This document shows, in pieces, positions 1 through 8,892 of a stretch of 64,000 nt of DNA. A model generated the notes under the pieces. It saw only the letters and a list, made by a program, of their open reading frames with translations. It did no database searches and was not told the origin of the DNA. The position numbers were made by a program, and so were the translations under genes. The stretch lies in contig NZ_NEQV01000001.1 in the NCBI RefSeq assembly GCF_002799245.1, positions 923,000-986,999 on the forward strand, read 5' to 3'. Each line of letters begins with the position of its first letter. Position 1 is the first letter of the stretch. The DNA is from Stenotrophomonas maltophilia. GTDB lineage: Bacteria > Pseudomonadota > Gammaproteobacteria > Xanthomonadales > Xanthomonadaceae.

Positions 1-129
1 GCGCGCGGCGGGCACATCGTCTGCCTCGCCCACGCACTGCACCCAGGGCAGCGCCGACAGCAGCGTACGCAGCTCCTGCCGCGCCAGCCGCGCATCATCG
101 ACGATCAACACGCGCAGCACGCCATTCAT
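1..129 (-). CDS. LytTR/AlgR-type response regulator, N-terminal part only (runs off left edge)
   Basis: The reverse strand from 129 reads MNGVLRVLIVDDARLARQEL, the usual opening of a receiver domain: a hydrophobic strand followed by the acidic pair DD that binds magnesium near the phospho-acceptor. Only 43 residues are in the window, so the output domain is not visible. The kinase just upstream is of the LytS/AlgZ type, which is normally paired with a LytTR DNA-binding regulator; the output domain is therefore inferred. The start codon overlaps the kinase stop as ATGA (126-129), which indicates translational coupling. Confidence 0.8.
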   Translation of the reverse strand, partial: MNGVLRVLIVDDARLARQELRTLLSALPWVQCVGEADDVPAAR

Positions 130-1172
130 TGCGGAATCTCCAGCAGGGCCTGCATGCGGTCACCGGCCGGTTGCAGCACGAACCGGCCACGCGTGCCCAG
201 CTGCGCGCGCAGGTAGGCCAGGCCGACGCCATGGCCGTGGGTGGGTTCGCTGCCGGCCGCAAGTGGATTGTCCACCTGCAACCGCAGCACATCATTGGTC
301 AGCGTGGCATGGATCCGCACCTCGCCACCGCCCGGGCGACTGGCGATGCCATGCCTGATCGCATTCTCGACCAGCAGCTGCAGCGCCATCGCCGGCAGCT
401 GCGCCTGCGAGGCCCCGTCATCGATGTGCCACCGCACCTGCAGGCGCTGTTCGAAGTGGATCGCCTCGATGGCCAGGTAGTCATCCACCATCGCCAGTTC
501 CTCGGCCAACGTAACCCGTTCGCTGCGATTGTGCGCCAGCGCCTGGCGCAGGGTGCGCGACAGCCGCGTGACCATGTCACGCGCACGTTCGGGATCCTCC
601 AGGATCAGCGCGCGCAGATTGTTCAGCGCATTGAACATGAAATGCGGGTTGAGCCGCGCACGCAGTGCATCACGTTCCAGCGCATTGCGTTCGGCTTCGG
701 CACGCAGGCGGGCCAGTTCGGCCTGGCGCGCACTGCGCATGCCGTGCAGGCCGGCCCACATCGCGGTCCATAGCCCCAGCATCAGCACGGTGTTGAGCCA
801 GTAGAGCAGGCGTGCGACCGGGCGGAAATCACCCGATCGGCCACCAAAATCCACCCATCCCAGCGCCAGCGCCGGCTGCAGCACCGCCGTCAGCAGCAGT
901 TGCGCCAGTGCTGCGCCCAGCAGCACCGCCAGCGCCAGCCGCAGCACCAGCGCGCCCAGGTCCAGCCGCCACCAGTGGCGCCGCAAGGCCAGCGCGCGCA
1001 CGCTGCCGCTGATGCCATACAGCAGCACGCCGAGGCCGACGCTGATGAGCGCGCTTCCACTGCTGCTGCCACCACCGAACGCGCCGGTCATGGCCAGGCT
1101 GATCACGCAGAACAGCGCCCAGCCGAGGGTGTTGATCAACCAGAAGCGCAGCGTGGAGGTCGATTCGGGCAT
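126..1172 (-). CDS. LytS/AlgZ-type membrane sensor histidine kinase
   Basis: A 348-residue kinase. The N-terminal half holds several hydrophobic segments (about residues 10-150) that should anchor it in the inner membrane. The phospho-acceptor region follows, with the His_kinase motif NPHFMFN near the middle, then the N box LLVENAIRHGI and the G box GHGVGLAYL of the ATPase domain. This is the short kinase class without a classical dimerisation helix pair, as in LytS, YehU and AlgZ/FimS. The start at MPESTSTLRF (1172) is chosen because the reading frame upstream looks like leader sequence, and it lies 26 nt after the hydrolase stop. It probably phosphorylates the regulator encoded immediately downstream. 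The signal sensed is unknown. Confidence 0.85.
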   Translation of the reverse strand: MPESTSTLRFWLINTLGWALFCVISLAMTGAFGGGSSSGSALISVGLGVLLYGISGSVRALALRRHWWRLDLGALVLRLALAVLLGAALAQLLLTAVLQPALALGWVDFGGRSGDFRPVARLLYWLNTVLMLGLWTAMWAGLHGMRSARQAELARLRAEAERNALERDALRARLNPHFMFNALNNLRALILEDPERARDMVTRLSRTLRQALAHNRSERVTLAEELAMVDDYLAIEAIHFEQRLQVRWHIDDGASQAQLPAMALQLLVENAIRHGIASRPGGGEVRIHATLTNDVLRLQVDNPLAAGSEPTHGHGVGLAYLRAQLGTRGRFVLQPAGDRMQALLEIPQ

Positions 1173-1198
1173 GGCAATGGCCGGCGGGAACGGAAGGA

Positions 1199-2125
1199 TC
1201 AGCGGTGGCTGTCGAGGAACGCCTGCACCTGCCCACGCAGCCATTGCGGATCATCCCACATCAGGAAGTGGTGGCCGGTCGCGCTCAGTTCGATGCGCAC
1301 ACCAGGCAGCGCAGCGTACTGCGCCTGGAAGATCGAACGGGCAGAGTCCTCGGTCGCGCCGAAGGCCTGATAGGACGCCCAGGCGCCCAGGACCAGCGTA
1401 GGCGAGTGGATGCCGGCCACCTCGCTGCGCAGGTCGGTCACCAGCAGCGAGTACATCGCATCGGCGGTGGTGGCACGATCGCTGTCGTGGCCCCAGCGCT
1501 TGAGTTCGGGCAGGCGCGCGGTGCTGTTGGTCAGCGGGGCCAGCGCCGCTTCGGCCTGCGCCTGGTAGCTCGCCGGGTCTGCAGCCAGCATCGCAGTGCG
1601 CATCTGTTCAGCCATCGGCTGCACGCTCTGTGCGGTGGCCTGCGGGTTCTGCATGCCGGCATAGAACGGCAACGAATCGACGATCACCAGCGGTCCCAGC
1701 GCCTGCGGTTCCTTCACCGCCATCTGCAGCGCCAGCACGCCCCCCAGGCTGTGGCCGATCACCGCCACTGGGCCCAGATGCTGGTCATGCACGTATGCCA
1801 GCAGCTGGTCGCGCATCGCCGACAGGAAATCCGCCGGGCGCGGATCGGCGGGCGCAGCACCGGCAAACCCCGGCAACTGCACCAGGTGGCACTGCACATC
1901 CTTCAGCGCCAGGCAGGTGGCGCGCCAGACCTCGGCGCTGCTGTTGAGGCCGGGGATCATCAGCAGCGGTCGACCCTTGCCGACCACCTCGACCTGCACC
2001 TTGCCGGCGGCCGTGTCAGTGGCGGCATGCGCGGAACCGGAGCCCAGCACGGCCATCGCCATGCCGATCATCGCCAGCCGGGCCAGGGCCTTCATCGCGT
2101 ACCAGAGTGCCAGGAAGATCTTCAT
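1199..2125 (-). CDS. exported alpha/beta hydrolase
   Basis: A 308-residue protein with a signal peptide (MKIFLALWYAMKALARL, ending near SAHA) followed by an alpha/beta-hydrolase fold. The nucleophile elbow reads GHSLGG and the catalytic histidine is probably in the late ATGHHFLMWDDP segment. The start at 2125 is preferred over the ATG at 2140 because AAGGAG lies six bases before it; that sequence is itself codons 2-3 of the longer reading. It should act in the periplasm or outside the cell on an ester or amide, but the substrate cannot be read from the sequence. It is first in a minus-strand set with the sensor kinase and response regulator, so it may be controlled with them or supply their signal. 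Confidence 0.8.
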   Translation of the reverse strand: MKIFLALWYAMKALARLAMIGMAMAVLGSGSAHAATDTAAGKVQVEVVGKGRPLLMIPGLNSSAEVWRATCLALKDVQCHLVQLPGFAGAAPADPRPADFLSAMRDQLLAYVHDQHLGPVAVIGHSLGGVLALQMAVKEPQALGPLVIVDSLPFYAGMQNPQATAQSVQPMAEQMRTAMLAADPASYQAQAEAALAPLTNSTARLPELKRWGHDSDRATTADAMYSLLVTDLRSEVAGIHSPTLVLGAWASYQAFGATEDSARSIFQAQYAALPGVRIELSATGHHFLMWDDPQWLRGQVQAFLDSHR

Positions 2126-2293
2126 CGTCTGCTCCTTCATCGGGTGGGTGGTGCCGGGATGGGAACAGCGTGCTGCCGGTGCAGCGCCCCCGGTTGAGAT
2201 TCCGGAGCAACGGCCGGTCAGCAGGGCGAACGGTCGCGCACCACGGATGACCTGCCCTCACGCCGCAATCGCACATCCATCTTGATGAAGCGA

Positions 2294-2299
2294 TATACT
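2294..2299 (+). promoter_or_regulatory. possible -10 element (TATACT) before metF
   Basis: TATACT stands 30 bases before the metF start in otherwise GC-rich sequence. No convincing -35 box is at the right distance, so this is only a candidate. The rest of the 2126-2328 gap shows no gene or recognisable riboswitch. Confidence 0.3.
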
Positions 2300-2328
2300 G
2301 ATCCGCACCCGCCGCCACCGCCCGTGCC

Positions 2329-3156
2329 ATGACTGCCATCAGCTTCGAGTTCTATCCGCCCAAGACCGACGAACAGCGCAGCCAGCTGGACCGCGCCGCG
2401 GCCAGGCTGAAGGACTACGGCCCCGAGTACGTGTCCTGTACCTTCGGCGCCGGTGGCTCGACACTGAGCTATACCTCCGAGACCGTGCGCCACCTCAACC
2501 AGCACCATGGCTTCGAGGCTGCACCGCATCTGTCCTGTGTCGGCGGCACCCGGCAGGAAATCCGCGAACTGCTCAAGCTGTACCGCGCCATCGGCTGCCA
2601 TCGCCTGGTGGCGCTGCGCGGCGACCTGCCCTCCGGCATGGGGTTTCCCGGCGACATGCGTTACGCCGCCGAGCTGATCGACTTCATCCGTGCCGAACAT
2701 GGCGACGCCTTCCGCATCGAAGTGGGTGCCTACCCGGAGACCCATCCACAGGCCTCCGATGCACTGGCCGACCTCAGGCACTTCAAGGCCAAGATCGATG
2801 CCGGCGCCGACGCGGCGATCACCCAGTACTTCTACAACCCGGATGCGTACTTCCACTTCGTCGATGCCGTGCACCGGCTCGGCGTGCAGGTACCGATCAC
2901 GCCCGGCATCATGCCGATCGCCAACTTCAGCCAGCTGCGCCGCTTCTCCGAGCAGTGCGGTGCGGAAATCCCGCGCTGGATCAGCCGCAAGATGCAGGCC
3001 TACGGCGATGACGCCGAATCGGTGCGGGCGTTCGGCACCGAAGTGGTGGCCAAGCTGTGCCAGCGCCTGGTCGAGGGTGGCGCGCCGGGCCTGCACTTCT
3101 ACACCTTGAACCTGGCCAAGCCGACCACGTCGGTATTGAAACTGCTGCACGGCTGA
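2329..3156 (+). CDS. metF: 5,10-methylenetetrahydrofolate reductase
   Basis: A 275-residue protein matching MetF (E. coli 296 residues). It begins with the family signature FEFYPPKTDE and keeps the flavin-barrel segments (VSCTFGAGGSTLSYT, LVALRGDLP, ITQYFYNPDAY, ITPGIMPIAN). It uses FAD to reduce 5,10-methylene-THF to 5-methyl-THF, the methyl donor for methionine synthesis in the cytosol. It stands alone on the plus strand, divergent from the hydrolase-kinase set. No S-adenosylhomocysteine riboswitch is evident in its short leader. Confidence 0.95.
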   Translation: MTAISFEFYPPKTDEQRSQLDRAAARLKDYGPEYVSCTFGAGGSTLSYTSETVRHLNQHHGFEAAPHLSCVGGTRQEIRELLKLYRAIGCHRLVALRGDLPSGMGFPGDMRYAAELIDFIRAEHGDAFRIEVGAYPETHPQASDALADLRHFKAKIDAGADAAITQYFYNPDAYFHFVDAVHRLGVQVPITPGIMPIANFSQLRRFSEQCGAEIPRWISRKMQAYGDDAESVRAFGTEVVAKLCQRLVEGGAPGLHFYTLNLAKPTTSVLKLLHG

Positions 3157-3196
3157 AAGCACGCCATGCCAGCGCGATCGGCGCTACCCTGCGTCG

Positions 3197-3781
3197 ATGA
3201 ACCGGCTTTCCTTCCTGCTGTTGCTGCTGTCGTTGTACCCGGCATCGAGCGTTGTCCATGCGCAGTCCCCACGCTTGAACCGCTGCACCGATGCGCAGGG
3301 ACAGAGCGTGTACACCGACCGTCCCTGCGACAGCGTCGGCGCCCGATCGCGATTGCCGCCACCCGCACCCACCGGCAGCACCGTGCCGCGCGACACCCTG
3401 GGGGCGCGCTGCCCACGACGCCTGAGCGAGCTGGTGGACGCATTGCGCACCGGCATCCTCAGCAACGATGTGAACCGGCTGTCCTCGCTGTACCTGTGGG
3501 GCGCGGTCTCCGATGCCGGCGCGCAGCGCATCCTCGGCCAGTTGGAATCGCTGGCGCGACGGCCACTGGTGGACGTGGTACCGGTGTATCCGTCACAGGG
3601 GCTCGCGTCCTCGCAGGAGGAGGGTCAGAGCCCTGCGGCGCAGGGGTCCGACCCTGAGCCGCCGGCTGTGCGTCATCCGGTCGGCCTGCGCCTGGAGCAG
3701 ACCTTGCCCGGCAGCGTGTCGCGCGCTTCGACAGTGCTGGGGTTGCGGCGGCAATACGGGTGTTTCTGGATCACGCTGTGA
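3197..3781 (+). CDS. exported DUF4124-domain protein with a palindrome in its frame
   Basis: A 194-residue protein with a signal peptide (MNRLSFLLLLLSLYP..., cut near VHAQ). A DUF4124-like motif follows (RCTDAQGQSVYTDRPCD), a short repeat-prone module with two cysteines found in many secreted gammaproteobacterial proteins of unknown role. The rest is predicted helical and not assignable. Residues about 142-153 (EEGQSPAAQGSDPEP) are encoded by a copy of the GGGTCAGAGCCC/GGGTCCGACCC palindrome that is intergenic elsewhere in this window. This segment is probably a surface loop added after the family arose. It starts 40 nt after metF and may share its transcript. Confidence 0.75.
   Translation: MNRLSFLLLLLSLYPASSVVHAQSPRLNRCTDAQGQSVYTDRPCDSVGARSRLPPPAPTGSTVPRDTLGARCPRRLSELVDALRTGILSNDVNRLSSLYLWGAVSDAGAQRILGQLESLARRPLVDVVPVYPSQGLASSQEEGQSPAAQGSDPEPPAVRHPVGLRLEQTLPGSVSRASTVLGLRRQYGCFWITL
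3621..3655. repeat. GGTC palindrome inside the DUF4124 gene
   Basis: AGGGTCAGAGCCCT and AGGGGTCCGACCCT form the arms of a degenerate inverted repeat. It is in frame and translated. It belongs to the same family as the intergenic copies at 3788, 3839, 7821, 7872, 28388, 38435, 38498, 44015 and 45468. Confidence 0.8.
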
Positions 3782-3787
3782 TCGGGA

Positions 3788-3826
3788 GGGGTCGGATCCC
3801 TTTCCAGCGGAAAGGGCCCCGACCCC
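3788..3826. repeat. GGTC palindrome, intergenic
   Basis: GGGGTCGGATCCCTTTCC and GGAAAGGGCCCCGACCCC pair around a short loop. It lies just after the DUF4124 gene, in the gap before the convergent Nudix-ThiE gene, and could act as a transcription end for both. Confidence 0.85.
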
Positions 3827-3838
3827 GGATTGCCGCGA

Positions 3839-3872
3839 TGGGGTCAGAGCCCTGCTGCGCAGGGATCTGACC
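3839..3872. repeat. GGTC palindrome, intergenic
   Basis: Second copy in the same gap: TGGGGTCAGAGCCCTG faces GCAGGGATCTGACC. It is separated by 12 bases from the copy before it and lies immediately before the stop codon of the Nudix-ThiE gene. Confidence 0.8.
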
Positions 3873-3884
3873 GCGCATGCCGGC

Positions 3885-4838
3885 TCACGCCGGCCACAGC
3901 CCACGGATCGCAGCGACACCCTGCCCGCCATGGCGGCGGGCTTCGGCGATATGGCCAGCGGCCATCCCGCCCAGCGCGTAGATCGGCAGCGATACCTGCG
4001 CGCGCAGTGCGGCGAAGGCCTCCCAGCCCAGCGGCGGCGCCTCGGGATGGCTGGCCGTGGCGTGCACCGGGCCGAGCACCGCAAAGTCGCAGCCCAGCCG
4101 CTGCGCCGCCTGCAGCTGCTCCAGATCGTGGCAGGACGCGGCGACCAGCTGTCCTTCCGGCAAGGGCCGCTCCTGCAGGGCCAGCAGCTGCTCGCCGCCC
4201 AGGTGCACGCCCACGCCCAGTGAGCGTGCCAACGCGATATCGCGGTTCAGCAGCCACTGCACGCCACGACGATGCGCACGCACGGCCTGTTCGATCATGG
4301 CCTGCCGCTGCGGATGCTCCGGCGGCAGGCGCAGCTGGATGCGCTGCTGCCCCGCCGCCACCGCCTGCTGCAGCTGCTCATGCCACCGCTGCACGCCACC
4401 GGCATTGTCGGCCGGTGCCGGCGTGATCAGGTAGCGGTCCGGTTGGCGCAGTGCGGCCACCACCGGCAGGTCGGCCGGCGGCATCGAATAGCGGCCCAGC
4501 TTGTCCTGCGCCACCCAGGTGATCGCCTGGCCTTCGCGCCCGCGCGGTGTGCCCTTCCAGCTGCGCACATGGCGCACTTCCAGGGTCAGGTGCTTGTCCG
4601 GATAGCGCTGCGGCACATCCATCAGCCAGGGCCCGACATCGGCCTCGATGCCCAGCTCTTCGCGCAGTTCACGCACCAGCGCCTGCTCGGAGGTCTCGCC
4701 GGATTCACGCTTGCCGCCGGGGAATTCCCACAGGCCGGCCATGTCGCGGTTCTCGGTACGGCGGTTGAGCAGCACGCGGCCACGGGCGTCGGTGATGACG
4801 GCGGCCACGACGTGGATCGATCGGGTGGGGGAAACCAT
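3885..4838 (-). CDS. Nudix hydrolase fused to a ThiE-like domain
   Basis: A 317-residue two-domain protein. Residues 1-130 form a MutT-type Nudix domain with a complete Nudix box (G-x5-E-x7-REL-x-EE-x-GI, in GKRESGETSEQALVRELREE... ending LGI), so the pyrophosphatase part should be active. Residues about 170-317 resemble thiamine-phosphate synthase (HRRGVQWLLNRD, GVHLGGEQL, AVLGPVHATASHP, PIYALGGM), a TIM barrel. Such MutT/ThiE fusions are known in gammaproteobacteria and are thought to clean up oxidised nucleotides, with an unclear role for the ThiE half. The start at MVSPTRS (4838) fits Nudix family length; the reading frame extends 12 codons further but without family similarity. Confidence 0.85.
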   Translation of the reverse strand: MVSPTRSIHVVAAVITDARGRVLLNRRTENRDMAGLWEFPGGKRESGETSEQALVRELREELGIEADVGPWLMDVPQRYPDKHLTLEVRHVRSWKGTPRGREGQAITWVAQDKLGRYSMPPADLPVVAALRQPDRYLITPAPADNAGGVQRWHEQLQQAVAAGQQRIQLRLPPEHPQRQAMIEQAVRAHRRGVQWLLNRDIALARSLGVGVHLGGEQLLALQERPLPEGQLVAASCHDLEQLQAAQRLGCDFAVLGPVHATASHPEAPPLGWEAFAALRAQVSLPIYALGGMAAGHIAEARRHGGQGVAAIRGLWPA

Positions 4839-4940
4839 GGGGGCAGCATGCCCAGAACAGGGCAACCAGCGCAATGACGAATCCGGGCCGGATCGCCTGC
4901 TGCAAAGCAGAAGGCCCCGCTTGCGCGGGGCCTTCCGGGG

Positions 4941-7673
4941 TCAGCTCAGCTGGCCGTGGCAGTGCTTGTACTTCTTGCCACTGCCGCACGGGCACGGATC
5001 ATTGCGGCCGATCTTCGGCTCGTCGCGCTGCAGCGTGGCCACACCCTGGCGGGCGGCCTCAACCTGCGCGGCTTCCTCGTCGGCGCTGTAGCCGCCGGCA
5101 TCCTGGTGCTGGAACTGCGACTGGCTCAGGCGGGCCTGCACCTGCTGGCGCTCGGCGGCTTCCAGGGCCTGCACTTCCTCGTCGCTGCGGATACGCACGC
5201 GGGCCAGCAGGGTCACCACTTCGCGCTTGACGTTCTCCAGCATGTCCGAGAACAGCTCGAAGGCTTCCTTCTTGTATTCCTGCTTCGGCTGCTTCTGCGC
5301 GTAACCACGCAGGTAGATGCCCTGGCGCAGGTAATCCATGCGCGCCAGGTGCTCCTTCCAGCTCTGGTCCAGCACGGTCAGCATCACGTGCTTCTCCAGC
5401 GCGCGCATGGTCTCTTCGCCCAGGCCGGCTTCCTTCTCGGCGAAGTGCTGGTTGACGCGCTCCTGGACCTTGGCGGCGATGGCTTCGGCGTCCAGTTCCT
5501 CGTGCTCCTTGACCAGATCGGTCAGCGACATCTGCAGGCCGAAGTCCGACTCCAGGGTCGCTTCCAGGCCACGCAGGTCCCACTGCTCGTCGATCGAGTT
5601 CGGCGGCACGAAGCGCGCAACGATGTCGAAGATCACGTCGTCGCGGATGCCGTCGACGTTGCCCTTCACCGACTCGGCGTCCAGCAGCTCGTCGCGCTGG
5701 GCGTAGATCACCTTGCGCTGATCGTTGTTGACGTCGTCGAAGTCCAGCAGGTTCTTGCGGATGTCGAAGTTGTGGGCCTCGACCTTGCGCTGCGCCTTTT
5801 CGATCTGGCGGCTGACCAGGCGGTCCTCGATGACGTCGTCTTCCTTCATGCCCATCATGCGCATGGCCTTCTGCACCCAGTCGGAGGCGAAGATGCGCAT
5901 CAGGTTGTCTTCCAGCGACAGGTAGAAGCGGGACGAACCCGGATCACCCTGGCGGCCCGAACGGCCACGCAGCTGGTTGTCGATACGACGCGATTCGTGG
6001 CGCTCGGTGCCGACGATGTGCAGGCCGCCCGCGGCCTTCACTGCATCGTGGCGCTTCTGCCATTCGGCCTTGACCGCTGCCTTCTGCTCGTCGGTCGCGT
6101 CCTCGCCCAGGGCGTGGATCTCCGCTTCCAGCGAGCCGCCCAGCACGATGTCGGTACCACGGCCGGCCATGTTGGTGGCGATGGTCACCGCCGCCGGGCG
6201 GCCAGCGTTGGCGACGATGGTCGCTTCGCGGTCATGCTGCTTGGCGTTGAGCACTTCGTGCTTCACGCCGGCCTTGCTCAGGTGCTCGGACAGCATTTCC
6301 GAGGTTTCGATCGAGGTGGTACCCACCAGCACCGGCTGGCCGCGCTTGGCGCACTCCTCGATGTCGGCCAGCACCGCATTGAACTTGCCCTTGCGGTTGA
6401 GGAACACCTGGTCCGGGCTGTCCTTGCGGATGGTCGGGCGGTTGGTCGGGATCACCACCACTTCCAGGCCATAGATGCTCTGGAATTCGAACGCCTCGGT
6501 ATCGGCCGTACCGGTCATGCCGGACAGCTTCTTGTACATGCGGAACAGGTTCTGGAAGGTGATGCTCGCCAGCGTCTGGTTCTCGCGCTGCACCGGCACG
6601 CCTTCCTTCGCTTCCACCGCCTGGTGCAGGCCGTCGGACCAGCGGCGGCCGGCCAGGGTGCGGCCGGTGAATTCATCGACGATGACCACTTCGCCGTCGC
6701 GCACGATGTAGTCCACGTCACGCTGGTAGATCGCGTGCGCGCGCAGTGCGGCGTTGAGGTGGTGGACCACGGTCAGGTTCTGCGCCGCGTACAGGCCTTC
6801 GGTCTCGCCATCGAGGATGCCGGCGTCGACCAGCAGCTGCTCGGCGTGCTCCATGCCTGCCTCGGACAGGTGCACCTGCTTGCCCTTCTCGTCGACCCAG
6901 AAATCGCCCTCGCCGTCTTCCACTTCCTGCTTGACCAGGTGCGGCACGACACGGTTGACGCGGATGTACAGCTCCGGGGAATCATCGGCCGGGCCGGAGA
7001 TGATCAGCGGGGTACGCGCTTCGTCGATCAGGATGGAGTCGACTTCGTCGACGATGGCGTAGTGCAGGCCGCGCTGGTAGCGGTCGGCCTTGGACAGCGC
7101 CATGTTGTCGCGCAGGTAGTCGAAACCGAATTCGTTGTTGGTGCCGTAGGTGATATCGGCAGCGTAGGCTTCGCGCTTGTCGCTGTGCGGCATGCCCGGG
7201 TACACCACGCCCACGCTCAGGCCCAGCCAGTTGTACAGCTTGCCCATCTGCGCGGCGTCGCGGCGCGCCAGGTAGTCGTTCACGGTGACCACGTGCACGC
7301 CCTTGCCTTCCAGCGCGTTGAGGTACACCGGCAGGGTCGCCACCAGGGTCTTGCCTTCACCGGTGCGCATTTCTGCGATCTTGCCCAGGTGAAGCACCAT
7401 GCCGCCGATCAGCTGCACGTCGTAGTGGCGCATGCCCAGCACGCGGCGACCGGCTTCGCGGCAGACCGCGAACGCTTCCGGCAGCACCTTGTCCAGGGCT
7501 TCGCCGCCAGCGATGCGCTGCTTGAACTCCGGCGTCTTGGCCTGAAGCTGCTCGTCGGAAAGCTTCTCGATCTCCGGCTCCAGCGCATTGATCTTGGCGA
7601 CGATGCGGTTGAGCTGGCGCAGCTGTCGTTCGTTACGACTGCCAAATACGCGGGTAAGCAGGCTGTTGATCAT
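4941..7673 (-). CDS. secA: preprotein translocase ATPase SecA
   Basis: A 910-residue SecA (E. coli 901). It starts [20 protein letters not shown], has Walker A GEGKT near residues 105-109, the [15 protein letters not shown] segment and a C-terminal zinc tail with C-x-C-x8-C-H ([17 protein letters not shown]). SecA is the cytosolic motor that drives unfolded preproteins through SecYEG. The zinc tail binds SecB and phospholipid. The reading frame stays open more than 100 codons upstream, but that part is translated repeat sequence (positions 7821-7913) and not SecA. It lies downstream of an M23 peptidase gene, as in other xanthomonads, with a likely terminator between them. Confidence 0.97.
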   Translation of the reverse strand: MINSLLTRVFGSRNERQLRQLNRIVAKINALEPEIEKLSDEQLQAKTPEFKQRIAGGEALDKVLPEAFAVCREAGRRVLGMRHYDVQLIGGMVLHLGKIAEMRTGEGKTLVATLPVYLNALEGKGVHVVTVNDYLARRDAAQMGKLYNWLGLSVGVVYPGMPHSDKREAYAADITYGTNNEFGFDYLRDNMALSKADRYQRGLHYAIVDEVDSILIDEARTPLIISGPADDSPELYIRVNRVVPHLVKQEVEDGEGDFWVDEKGKQVHLSEAGMEHAEQLLVDAGILDGETEGLYAAQNLTVVHHLNAALRAHAIYQRDVDYIVRDGEVVIVDEFTGRTLAGRRWSDGLHQAVEAKEGVPVQRENQTLASITFQNLFRMYKKLSGMTGTADTEAFEFQSIYGLEVVVIPTNRPTIRKDSPDQVFLNRKGKFNAVLADIEECAKRGQPVLVGTTSIETSEMLSEHLSKAGVKHEVLNAKQHDREATIVANAGRPAAVTIATNMAGRGTDIVLGGSLEAEIHALGEDATDEQKAAVKAEWQKRHDAVKAAGGLHIVGTERHESRRIDNQLRGRSGRQGDPGSSRFYLSLEDNLMRIFASDWVQKAMRMMGMKEDDVIEDRLVSRQIEKAQRKVEAHNFDIRKNLLDFDDVNNDQRKVIYAQRDELLDAESVKGNVDGIRDDVIFDIVARFVPPNSIDEQWDLRGLEATLESDFGLQMSLTDLVKEHEELDAEAIAAKVQERVNQHFAEKEAGLGEETMRALEKHVMLTVLDQSWKEHLARMDYLRQGIYLRGYAQKQPKQEYKKEAFELFSDMLENVKREVVTLLARVRIRSDEEVQALEAAERQQVQARLSQSQFQHQDAGGYSADEEAAQVEAARQGVATLQRDEPKIGRNDPCPCGSGKKYKHCHGQLS

Positions 7674-7740
7674 TGAAGGAACCGGGTTGGATGGACACGA
7701 CGCCCGGCCTCCCCCTTGGGATCCGTCCGTCGCAAACGAA

Positions 7741-7761
7741 ACAGGGCGCCTGGCGCCCTGT
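7741..7761 (-). terminator. hairpin between the M23 peptidase gene and secA
   Basis: ACAGGGCG and CGCCCTGT flank a five-base loop and are followed on the minus strand by TTTCGTTTG. This is a reasonable Rho-independent terminator for the M23 gene, although the T run is interrupted. Confidence 0.5.
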
Positions 7762-7820
7762 CGATGGCAACACCCATTGTAGCTTGGGACGGCCGGCTGA
7801 GGTTTCAACCCTTGGGCGAT

Positions 7821-7861
7821 GGGGTCAGAGCCCTTCCGCGCTGCGGAAGGGATCCGACCCC
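7821..7861. repeat. GGTC palindrome, intergenic
   Basis: GGGGTCAGAGCCCTTCCGC faces GCGGAAGGGATCCGACCCC with a three-base loop. It is one of a pair in the gap between the M23 gene and secA. Confidence 0.9.
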
Positions 7862-7871
7862 GTGCGGGATC

Positions 7872-7913
7872 GGGGTCGGATCCCTTTCGCCACAGCGAAA
7901 GGGCTCTGACCCC
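7872..7913. repeat. GGTC palindrome, intergenic, second of a pair
   Basis: GGGGTCGGATCCCTTTCGC faces GCGAAAGGGCTCTGACCCC. It lies ten bases from the copy at 7821 in opposite orientation, so the two together can form a larger cruciform. It follows directly on the M23 stop codon. Confidence 0.9.
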
Positions 7914-7923
7914 GGACCGGGGT

Positions 7924-8880
7924 TCAGCCGCGGCTGACCCGGCCGACCGGCGTGTTGCCGCCGTCGCCGAGGAACTTGCGCGGGTTGACCACGTTGCCGT
8001 TCTCCCACACCTCGAAGTGCACGTGGGCACCGGTCGAACGACCGGTGGAACCGGCCTTGGCCACTTCCTGGCCAGCACGGACCAGGTCACCGACCTTCAC
8101 CACCAGGCGCGAATTGTGCGCGTAGCGGGTGACATAGCCATTGCCGTGGTCGACGTCGACCACGTTGCCGTAGCCGCCCTTCACGCCGGAGAAGCTGACC
8201 ACGCCTTCGGCCACGGCCATCACCGGGTCGCCAACCTTGGCGTGGAAGTCCATGCCCTTGTGGGTGGCGGCGCCGCGGCCGAACGGGTCGGCACGGGTAC
8301 CGAAACCGGAGGTCACGTAGCTGTTGCGGATCGGCATGCGCGAGGGCACGGCGTTCTGCTGCAGCTGGTGGTCGAACATCAGCGATTCCATCACCGACAG
8401 CTGGCGGCCTGAAGCAGCAAAGCGCTGCTCCAGCACCTGTAAGTCGGCGTTGACGTCCTTGACCGGGATGTCGCTGGTCGGGCCACCTGCGTCGCCGTCA
8501 CCGAGGCCGGGGGTCTCGTTGAAGTCGAACTCGCCGTCTTCCAGCTTGCCCATCTGGGTCAGCCGTTCGCCGAGGGCGTTGAGGCGGGTGGCCTGTGCCT
8601 GCAGCTCGCCGAGGCGGGCCGCCAGCGCGTTGACCTGGGTCTGCGCATCGCGCTTGACCTTGGCCAGCTCCGCATCCTGGCGGTCGACCTTGGCCTGCAG
8701 GCGCGAATCATTCAGCGCACTGGCGCCAATGCCGCCGGCAAGGCCGATAATGCAGCCTACCCCGAGCACGCTGCCCAGCAGGGCACGGGGGCGGTCCTCG
8801 AAATAGAACCGCAAACGCGCGATCGGCGACGCCTTGGCCTGTCCTTCACGCGTTTTGATTACGATCTTTTTGAATGCCAT
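7924..8880 (-). CDS. M23-family cell-wall metallopeptidase, membrane-anchored
   Basis: A 318-residue protein. A short cytosolic N terminus rich in Lys and Arg is followed by one membrane segment ([20 protein letters not shown], about 33-52), a coiled-coil stretch (about 55-120), then a C-terminal LytM/M23 domain. Zinc ligands are visible in HKGMD and in the HVHFE motif ([10 protein letters not shown]), so the peptidase should be active. It would cut peptidoglycan cross-links in the periplasm, or serve as an activator of amidases. The start lies only 12 bases from the divergent dciA start, so its promoter must overlap the dciA coding region. The stop abuts a palindrome pair. Confidence 0.88.
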   Translation of the reverse strand: MAFKKIVIKTREGQAKASPIARLRFYFEDRPRALLGSVLGVGCIIGLAGGIGASALNDSRLQAKVDRQDAELAKVKRDAQTQVNALAARLGELQAQATRLNALGERLTQMGKLEDGEFDFNETPGLGDGDAGGPTSDIPVKDVNADLQVLEQRFAASGRQLSVMESLMFDHQLQQNAVPSRMPIRNSYVTSGFGTRADPFGRGAATHKGMDFHAKVGDPVMAVAEGVVSFSGVKGGYGNVVDVDHGNGYVTRYAHNSRLVVKVGDLVRAGQEVAKAGSTGRSTGAHVHFEVWENGNVVNPRKFLGDGGNTPVGRVSRG

Positions 8881-8892
8881 CAGTGAGTTTTC

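Noticed and set aside
2126..2328. SAM or SAH riboswitch before metF
   Set aside because: The leader after the possible -10 box is only about 25 bases, too short for either aptamer, and no motif is seen further upstream.
4956..7676. A 906-codon open frame opposite secA
   Set aside because: It is the mirror of a conserved high-GC gene; its product is a His/Val/Leu-rich sequence without any family motif, while the opposite strand is unmistakably SecA.
7674..8090. N-terminal extension of secA
   Set aside because: The extra residues are translated palindromes and antisense M23 sequence; SecA starts at MINSLLTRV.
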